Part shown: piece after piece, positions 7,665 to 14,900 of the stretch
Layout of the letters: the number at the start of each line of letters is the position of its first letter
Position numbering within the stretch: the stretch's first letter is position 1
Assembly (NCBI GenBank): GCA_964567515.1
Contig: CAZMMW010000014.1
Location: 1-16,685, forward strand
Length of the DNA stretch: 16,685 nucleotides
DNA from: JBBIVB01 sp964567515
Lineage (GTDB): Bacteria; Patescibacteriota; Patescibacteriia; Veblenbacterales; UBA10138
Direction of reading: 5' to 3'
Program-made: the position numbers and the translations under genes
The notes under the pieces: generated by a model
The model's database searches: none
Told to the model about the DNA's origin: nothing
The model's input: only the letters and a program-made list of their open reading frames with translations

Positions 7665-8408
7665 GTGGCCATTAATCAAAATCCAAACTATGAACCGAAC
7701 TATAAATCAGAACAGCGTATATATGCTGCTTTATTTGTAGTAATGTTAGGCGCTTTGGTTTTAGGCTGGTGGCAAATTAATAACAATATCCAATTGCCTT
7801 TTGCTTGGTTAAAAAACAAACCAACCAATCAGTCACCGATTATCACTGACGAACAGGGAGTTTTGCTGACTAAAGATACGGATAACGATGGTTTGTCTGA
7901 TTATGATGAGTTGTATCTTTATCACACCAGTCCTTATTTAGCTGATTCCGATTCTGATGGTTATGCTGATAAAACAGAAATAGAATCTAACCACGATCCT
8001 AATTGTCCGGCTAACCAGACTTGCTTGAAGGCCAAAAGTAGTTTTACCAGCGGAGCGGTGCAGCCGCAAAATATATCTGAATTAAGAAAAGTTTTAATTC
8101 AAGCTGGCGTGCCAGAAGAACAGTTAAAAAATATTGATGATGCCAGTTTACTAGAAGTGTTTAATGAAGTAGCGCAAGAAACCGGAGCCACAATGCCGGC
8201 AACCACTGGCGAAGCGAATACTAATACTGCCGTCAACGCCAATACGGAACAACCAGCTTTAACCGCGGAACAAAAACAATTATTAAGCAAAATGTCAGGC
8301 GCGGAATTAAGAACTTTCTTAAAACAAAGCGGTGTTGCTTCTACCGAACTTGATCAGATAGATGATAATACTTTAAAGACTATTGTGAGTCAAACTTTGG
8401 GACTATGA
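7665..8408 (+). CDS. Membrane-anchored protein with thrombospondin-3-like calcium motifs and two helical repeats
   Basis: The 247-residue product has no recognised specific function. It has a short polar N-terminus, one membrane helix (about 19-38) that anchors it with the rest probably outside, then two acidic motifs typical of thrombospondin type 3/EF-hand-like calcium loops: D-T-D-N-D-G-L-S-D-Y-D-E (71-82) and D-S-D-S-D-G-Y-A-D-K-T-E (94-105), followed by C114 and C120, a possible disulfide. The C-terminal half has two related 32-residue segments (138-169 and 213-244), each E-L-R, then Q-x-G-V, then I-D-D, about 12 identities, joined by a Thr/Ala/Asn-rich linker (171-200). A surface or cell-wall role is inferred. 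The start is GTG; no ATG fits, and no ribosome site is clear despite the strong promoter just upstream. Confidence 0.8.
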   Translation: MAINQNPNYEPNYKSEQRIYAALFVVMLGALVLGWWQINNNIQLPFAWLKNKPTNQSPIITDEQGVLLTKDTDNDGLSDYDELYLYHTSPYLADSDSDGYADKTEIESNHDPNCPANQTCLKAKSSFTSGAVQPQNISELRKVLIQAGVPEEQLKNIDDASLLEVFNEVAQETGATMPATTGEANTNTAVNANTEQPALTAEQKQLLSKMSGAELRTFLKQSGVASTELDQIDDNTLKTIVSQTLGL

Positions 8409-8414
8409 AAATTT

Positions 8415-8456
8415 AAAGTTTAAAATTAAAATTATTTTAAATTTTTAACTTTTAAT
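8415..8456. repeat. A/T-rich repeats flanking the four-helix-bundle gene, left side
   Basis: AAAGTTTAAAATTAAAA (8415-8431) recurs exactly, inverted, at 8862-8878 on the far side of the small gene. The same spacer also holds a partly inverted copy (8436-8456, ATTTTTAACTTTTAATT), so the left flank can fold on itself. It fills the space between the 7665-8408 gene and the GTG at 8471. Confidence 0.7.
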
Positions 8457-8470
8457 TCTAAATTCTCAAA

Positions 8471-8845
8471 GTGGAAAATAATAATACTAAATTTAAAATT
8501 GAACTAAAAAAGAGAGTTTATCAATACGCATTGGAGATTATCAAGTTAATTGATAGTTTGGATAAGAAAGATTGGAGTAGTGATATAATAGCACGACAAC
8601 TATTACGTAGCGCTACTAGCATAGGTGCTAATGTCATAGAGGCTCAAGCTGGTAGCAGCAAGAAAGATTTTACTAATTTTTTAAGTCACGCTTTAAAATC
8701 AGCCAATGAGAGTAAGTTTTGGCTTGGCTTATTACGAGATTCTGAAAAAGCTAATAAACAAAGTATTAACATTTTGTTAAAGGAAACAGTGGAGTTAGCT
8801 AATATTTTAGCCTCTATAATTTTGACTTTGAGAGGTAAAAAATAA
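8471..8845 (+). CDS. Four-helix-bundle protein of the S23 / 23S rRNA intervening-sequence type
   Basis: The 124-residue product is all-helical by eye, with the family's typical core: R-Q-L-L-R-S-A-T-S-I-G-A-N-V-I-E-A (42-58), then K-K-D-F-T-N-F-L (64-71) and S-A-N-E-S-K-F-W-L (77-85). This is the four-helix-bundle family first known as proteins encoded within 23S rRNA intervening sequences and related to the Avd accessory protein of diversity-generating retroelements. The usual role is unknown; RNA or protein binding is suspected. Here the gene stands alone, with no rRNA or reverse transcriptase nearby. It starts with GTG (no ATG upstream in frame, no clear ribosome site). Inverted A/T-rich repeats bracket it at 8415-8431 and 8862-8878, suggesting that gene and flanks may have moved as a unit. 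Confidence 0.88.
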   Translation: MENNNTKFKIELKKRVYQYALEIIKLIDSLDKKDWSSDIIARQLLRSATSIGANVIEAQAGSSKKDFTNFLSHALKSANESKFWLGLLRDSEKANKQSINILLKETVELANILASIILTLRGKK

Positions 8846-8879
8846 ACTTTTAATTTTTCACTTTTAATTTTAAACTTTC
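8846..8879. repeat. A/T-rich repeat, right flank copy
   Basis: This tract begins right after the stop of the four-helix-bundle gene. It contains TTTTAATTTTAAACTTT (8862-8878), the exact inverse of 8415-8431. The same string plus a following C recurs directly at 8974-8991. Confidence 0.7.
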
Positions 8880-8880
8880 A

Positions 8881-8929
8881 AGAGGTTGCTTCGTCGTTCC
8901 GATATATCGTGACTCCTCGCAATAACAAT
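8881..8929. repeat. GC-richer intergenic repeat containing TTGCTTCGTCG and CTCCTCGCAAT
   Basis: This 49-bp block is much richer in G+C than the A/T tracts on both sides. Read on the minus strand it has the form ATTGCGAGGAG then GACGAAGCAA. That resembles a repeat I recall in the spacers of many unrelated bacterial genomes (TCATTGCGAGGAG to GACGAAGCAATC). Its centre holds the 10-bp palindrome CGATATATCG (8900-8909). No gene covers it. Confidence 0.6.
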
Positions 8930-8954
8930 AAGAGACTAAAAAAACTTTTAATTA

Positions 8955-8991
8955 ATAATTTTTAACTTTTAATTTTTAATTTTAAACTTTC
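8955..8991. repeat. A/T-rich interspersed repeat, distal copy
   Basis: Positions 8955-8986 are the exact reverse complement of 1126-1157 (32 bp). The tract also carries a direct repeat of the 8862-8879 core, so two like copies flank the GC-richer element at 8881-8929. It ends just before the first possible start of the giant reading frame. Confidence 0.75.
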
Positions 8992-8993
8992 CT

Positions 8994-11900
8994 GTGTTTT
9001 CCTTTCACCAATTGCCTATCAAAACTCGCCGTTTGCTAGTAACCAGTTTGTTAGTGATGACACTGCTAGTTTGGGGTGTAGGTTTTTTAATACCACAACC
9101 GGCCAGAGCGCAGTGGATTGTTTCCGATCCAATTGGGGCAGGTATAGCGACCGGTAAGTGGATTTGGGATAAGGTTCAGGTAGCAGTTGAATGGGCTTTG
9201 GAGAGTGGCGCGGCTGTGGCTTATAAAAATGCTTTGCGTACTTTTACTCAACGCGTTGCTTATGATATGGCAGTTTATGTGTCGTCAGGCGGCAAAGGGC
9301 AAAAGCCGATGTTTGTTACTCAACCTATGGGTAAATATTTAAAAAACGTAGCTAGCGATGCTGCTGGAGATTTTTTAGATACTTTTGCTAAAGAATCTGG
9401 GTTTTTAAAACAAGGTTTATGTCAGCCAATTGATTTGCGAACGCAGCTAACTATTACTATGCCCTTGTTTAATGAAATTAAGCCGCGTAAGCCAGCTTGT
9501 ACTTTAAAAGACATTCAGGCTAATTTAAAAAAATCCTGGGAGCAGGCTCAAGATTATTATAGTGATTTGTCGCTTAAAAATTATCAGCAATTTTTTGATA
9601 CTAGTCAAAGCGATTTAGGTATCGCTTTTAGTTTACAGGAGAAATTCGGTAAAGAAACAGAAGAGGCCAAAAAGGAAGCCTCCTTACAAACACAAACTGA
9701 TCAGGGTTTTAAAGGTCTCGTCACATCAATATCTGGCCATATAAAAACTCCGGGAAAATTGATTGCAGAAGGTACTTCACAAGCTGTCGAAACAGCTACT
9801 TACCATGGTGATTTTACCGGTGATATTTTAGCGGATGCTTTAGGTGTTTTTACCAATACCTTGATTGCCCGTTTACAAAAAAGAGTTTTTCAACAAGGAT
9901 TGTCCCCGGTTGGCGGCGGCACTGGTGGCCCTAGTTCTGTTTTTGGTCCTGGTGGAGGGACTGTTGGAGTAGAATATGCTATTCAGGTAAACACTTCTAT
10001 TTCTACTCCTAATTTAATAACTGATGCTGGACAACAGCTGGATATTGTCAGCGAGTTGTTAAATTGTCCTGACCTTCGTTATGCTTCAGTAAACAATTGT
10101 ACTATTACTCAAGGTTTGGCTACTGCTTTGCGTCAGGCTGAAGAGGGACAAGCTTTAACTTTGAAAGAGGCCATTGCTAAAGGCTATCTTGAGGCTAGCT
10201 GGAAATTTGCCGGCATCAGGCCTTTGGACACCAGGCGGCCGGATGCTTGGTATTTATCTGATCTGCGAAAACTGCGCAAGGCCAGAATTATTCCAGTAGG
10301 CTGGGAGTTAGCAGCGGAGAAATTTCCCGGCAAAACCTTAAATGAGGTGATGAACGGTTTTAACGTGCCGGATAATCCTGATACAGATATTAATGAAGGT
10401 CAGTATTTACATTTAATTGATCCCGATTGGGTATTGCGCGCTCCGCCCAGTCAATGTCGCGTATCAGCCGCTGGTCAAATCTTACAGCCTCAAGGGCCTA
10501 ATCGTCAGGATACTTGCGTGGACACGGAACAATGCGTGGCGGAAAAAGACGACGGTTCTTGCGCTGCTTGGGGTTATTGTTTGGCTGAAAAAAATACCTG
10601 GCGATTTTGGGGAGATTCTTGTGAATCGCCAGTAGGCTCTGGCCGGGCGCCTTATGCTACTTGTCAGGCTTTTACCGATAAAAATGGCAAGGAGTTAACA
10701 TTATTAACCAACTCTTTGAATAATTATAATGATGAAGTGTGTAACGCCTCTTCGGCTGGTTGCCGTTGGTATTCTATAAAACCGCTTAATACCGATACCG
10801 TCACCGGTTTGGATCGTTATAGCCAAACTGAAACTGATCGCTGGTATTTAAAAAATTTAGATAAGTTAAGTTGCACTGTTATGGAACAGGGCTGTACTGC
10901 TTTCTGGCGCGCTACCAATATTAATGATACAGAATTAATGTCCAAAGTGCCTGCTCCCGCCGGCAATACACCAGTAGAACATTTAGTTAATTGGGTTACT
11001 GCTTCTGCTAATACGGATGAGCAATATACTAATTATGCCAGCTTAAATAAAGTTTATTTGCGTGAAGCGCCGGCGCATTTGAACTGCTATGATGTTGATG
11101 GCGCTGGCGAGCCGATTTTAGATAATAATTCCCCGCAGTGCCAAAATTACGCTGCCCGGTGTTCCAGCCGTGAAGTTGGTTGCGAATCATATACTCCGGC
11201 TGACGGAGCGCCGGCTGTGCCGGCAGTAATTACATCTCAGGATTATTGTCCCGATGTCTGTGTTGGTTTTAATCGTTACACGCAAGGCTGGGCTTTTTTT
11301 GAACAAACCCCGACTGCTAATTTTGATTTTATTTCTAAGACCGCAAAAACTTGTCCAGCGCAAAGTGCCGGTTGTGAGGAATTTACTAATTTAGATCAGT
11401 CTACAGCTCAGGGGGAAAAGCGTGAATATTATTCAGAACTGCGGCAGTGTATTGCGGCCGATGATCCCGGGGCCGGAACTTTTTATACTTGGGTCGGTTC
11501 TGATTTGCCGGGTTTTCAATTAAAACCTTGGCAGTTAAAAACAGCCGCTGGCGGCGGCCCTTATACAGTTGATAATTCAGCTGCTAGTACCGCTTGTGGA
11601 GATGGGGATGCTGATGGAGATGGGTTGCCTGATCATACTGATTTCCCTTCTAATCCTGACTGTAAGCAATTTTACAGTCTCACTGGCGATATTTTCTATC
11701 GTTATCTTTCTAAAACAGTTTCGGCGGCTGCCACTTGCTATCGTTATCGGGCCACCAATATTACTCAGGTTGATTGTGGCGTTACTAATGGTGACTGGGA
11801 TAATACTTTAAAGGCTTGTCTTTATCGCGCCATCCCGGGCGAAGGCAAGTCTTGTGCAGCCAAAGACAATGGCTGCCGTGAATATCGCGGTCCAACTTCG

Positions 11901-14900
11901 GCTGCCAGCCAACTGCTTTTCCCAGTATCTACTTTTGGCGATGCTGAAGCTATTGGCAATTATCCGCTAGATACTTCTTTTACTTCTGGCTGGACCTCAG
12001 GTCAAAACACCAAAGATTCTTTATCAGTTACCGGGCGCTCTTATGCGTCTGGAACTACACCTACTATTACTCGCGTGATTCCAGCGGGTACAGCTAAAGC
12101 AGGTCATAAATATTTATTTACTTTCTGGGCCAAACGTTATACTACCAATAATAATTTACCTATAACCACAGCTCCGGCTGGTAGTCATAATTGGAATTTA
12201 GATTTAACTACCATTGGTTTAAGTGATGATTGGCGAGAATATCGGATAGAATCTCTTTTACCCGCCGATGCCGCCACGGCTAATACCTTAAACACTACTG
12301 GCGCTTTCTTGAGTCTTTCTGCCGCTTATCCTTTTGTTATAGATAATGTAGTGGCGCGCGATGTTAGCGATACTTTTTATTTAGTTAAAAATTCCTGGCA
12401 AACCCCGGCCGTTTGTGAATCGCCCCGTTTCTTGGGCTGTCAAAGTTATACTAGTTCTAAAAAACAGCAGGTTTTTGTAACTGGTTTTAGTTCTTTATGC
12501 CGCCAGGAAGCCGTAGGTTGCGAAGCTTTGATTAATACCCAGAATTCTGATTCACCGCGAGAGCAAACTCTTGTTTCAGGCGCTCAAACCATTACTGTGC
12601 CGGCTGATAATTTAGTTTACCGGGTTTATGATCAGTCTAAATCTTGCGCCGCCTCGGCCGAAGCTTGTCGTTTGATTGGTCAGCCTAATTTAGATGCCAA
12701 TGGTTTATTAGCTGGTTGGGGCGATAAATTAGTGAAACTTGATCCGGATCAACTTAATCCTAAGAATAATTTTAATTCGCCTTTATGTGATCGCTCACAA
12801 AACGGTTGTGATCAATTTACGTCTTCAACCGGCAGCCATTATTTTAAAGATCCCGGTCAGGCCTTATGTGAATATCGGCAGTCAGACGGCAAGTGGTATA
12901 AATCTGGTTCAGGCGAATTATGCAACGTGATAAACAATCCTAGTTTTGAAGAACAAAAAGATTATGGCAATAATTTATTGACTAATCCCGGCTTTGAAGA
13001 TGGTGTTTTAGGTAATTGGCGGCCAATGCCTAATGTTAATGCCTGGTCCATCACCACCAAACAAGCTTATTTAGGCAGCCAAAGTATCAAATTGGCAGAC
13101 GCCAATCTAACTGGCGGTGTTTTACAGCAAACAATCAGGGCGCTTCCTAAACAGACTTATACCGTACGGGTATGGACCAAAGCAGACAATACCACCAACC
13201 GCAGTTTGCGGGTTTTTGGTTGCGGTGTAAATTTGTCCGATTCTTCACAAAACGCTGGTGTTTGGGAAAAACTGCAAATTACTTATCAACCCACCACCTC
13301 TGCCTGTACTGTAGAATTACAAGCCGCCGCTGGTTCCAGCGAAGTGTATTTTGACAACGCTTCGGTCTTTTTAGCTGAAGATTTCCCTGGCTGGCGCAGA
13401 AACGGCCATAGTCCTATTCTAGGCAATGCCTTAACTACTTTATCAGCTACTGATTCCATTCCCGGTCGTTATTGGGAAAGTAAGGTATTGGAAATAGAAA
13501 GCACTGATCAGCAATATTCTGGCGTCTGGAGCGATTGGATAGATGTTGGTTTAAAGAACCAAGAACGTTATTTTACCGTTTCAGCCAATCTTTATGTGCC
13601 TGATATTCCGCAAAACGCCAATATGTTATATTGGCGCGTTTCTCACCACGCTGTGCCAGAAACTTATTGCGATTCTACTTATAATGGTATTCGTCCTAAT
13701 TGTCATCATTATAATTTGGTTTCCGGATCAGATGCAGATAGCCGGGTTGATTTGAGCGATAAAGGAAAATGGGTGCATGTGCAATCGGTTATCAAAGCAG
13801 CAGCTAATGTCCGCTATGTGTCAGTTGGTGTTATTACTAATGAAGCAGGAGTAGGAGGTTGCACGGCTGCTGCTTGTCGGGCCAACCAAGTAGTTTATGT
13901 GGATCAAGTTAGTATTACCGAAGGCGTGGTAGATCCGGCTTATACTTGTCCAGAGGAAGCCAAAGGTTGTACTGCTTATCGTGATCCACAATTAACCCAG
14001 AACTTTTATTATTATTTAGATAACGGCAAATTAGATAAAACCTCTTGCAATGGTCAGGTGAGCGAGAAAAGCGGCTGCCTGTTGTTTACTGATTATAACA
14101 ACGCTAATCTAAAATGGAGCGCTAATGCTACTTATGCTGACAGTAATAAACAGGGTGGTATTATGATTTCGCCTCAAACTACGGGCAATCTAGATACCAA
14201 TACTATCTTAAAAGTTGGCCGCAGCCGGGTGTGCAGCGAATGGATAACTTGTCAAAGTTCAGCTGTTACTTTTGGCGCTGATGGCAAATCGCGCAGTGTT
14301 TGCTATGCTTTGGGGCGTTGCAATAAAACCGGCGGCATCGCTAGTAGCAAATGCAGCAGTTGGAAAACAATCAGTAATCCCGAGCCTTTGAAACTAGCTT
14401 CTTATCAGTCTAGAAACGTTGATTTTGCCTCCCCCGATCTTTCCGGTTACAGCATTTTGCATCAATATCCCTTGGATACCTTGTTACAGAAAAATTATTC
14501 TACTGATCGCGCCAAAGAGGATATTCGTTTAACTTATTTAAACACCATGCCCAAAGCCTGCGCCAGTTTAGCGCCGCCAGCTCCGCCTTCGTCAGATGCT
14601 GGTAAGGCTTGTACTGTTCCTAGCGATTGTAGTTCTAACAGTTGTCTGTCTACTTTGCGTTGCGGCGGCACAGGTAATCTGTGTGATCATCTTGGCCAGA
14701 CTTGTGCCGACAACACAACTTGTTTTTATGCCGATTTTGGTATTAATGGCCAGGGTCCGGGCGAGAAAAATACTTTAGCTAAAATATGTCGTGTTTATCC
14801 CGCGCCCGACGCCCCTTTCCCGTCGCAGTTAGCTGTTTTTAATCCCAATGATGTTAGCGGCGATATTAAATCTCGTGAAGCCGGATTTAAAGACGCTAAT

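Larger units (their letters stand above)
10740..14078 (+). other. Array of eleven C-x5-G-C modules in the giant protein
   Basis: The first and second cysteine codons start at: 10740/10761, 10872/10893, 11160/11181, 11352/11373, 11853/11874, 12414/12438, 12498/12519, 12645/12666, 12786/12807, 13947/13968 and 14046/14076. Nine of the eleven have exactly 21 nt (seven codons) between cysteines. Ten have Gly just before the second Cys (the 12666 one has Ala), and an aromatic or bulky residue usually follows two or three positions later. Examples are C-P-A-Q-S-A-G-C-E-E-F and C-D-R-S-Q-N-G-C-D-Q-F. The regular spacing suggests a disulfide-closed turn used repeatedly between larger domains. Confidence 0.85.

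Noticed and set aside
8099..8290. Minus-strand open frame inside the 7665-8408 gene
   Set aside because: It is a shadow of the coding frame on the plus strand; no ribosome site or family motif.
8415..8991. CRISPR-like array from the repeated A/T-rich units
   Set aside because: Units differ in orientation and length, spacing is irregular and one interval holds a gene; no cas genes are present.
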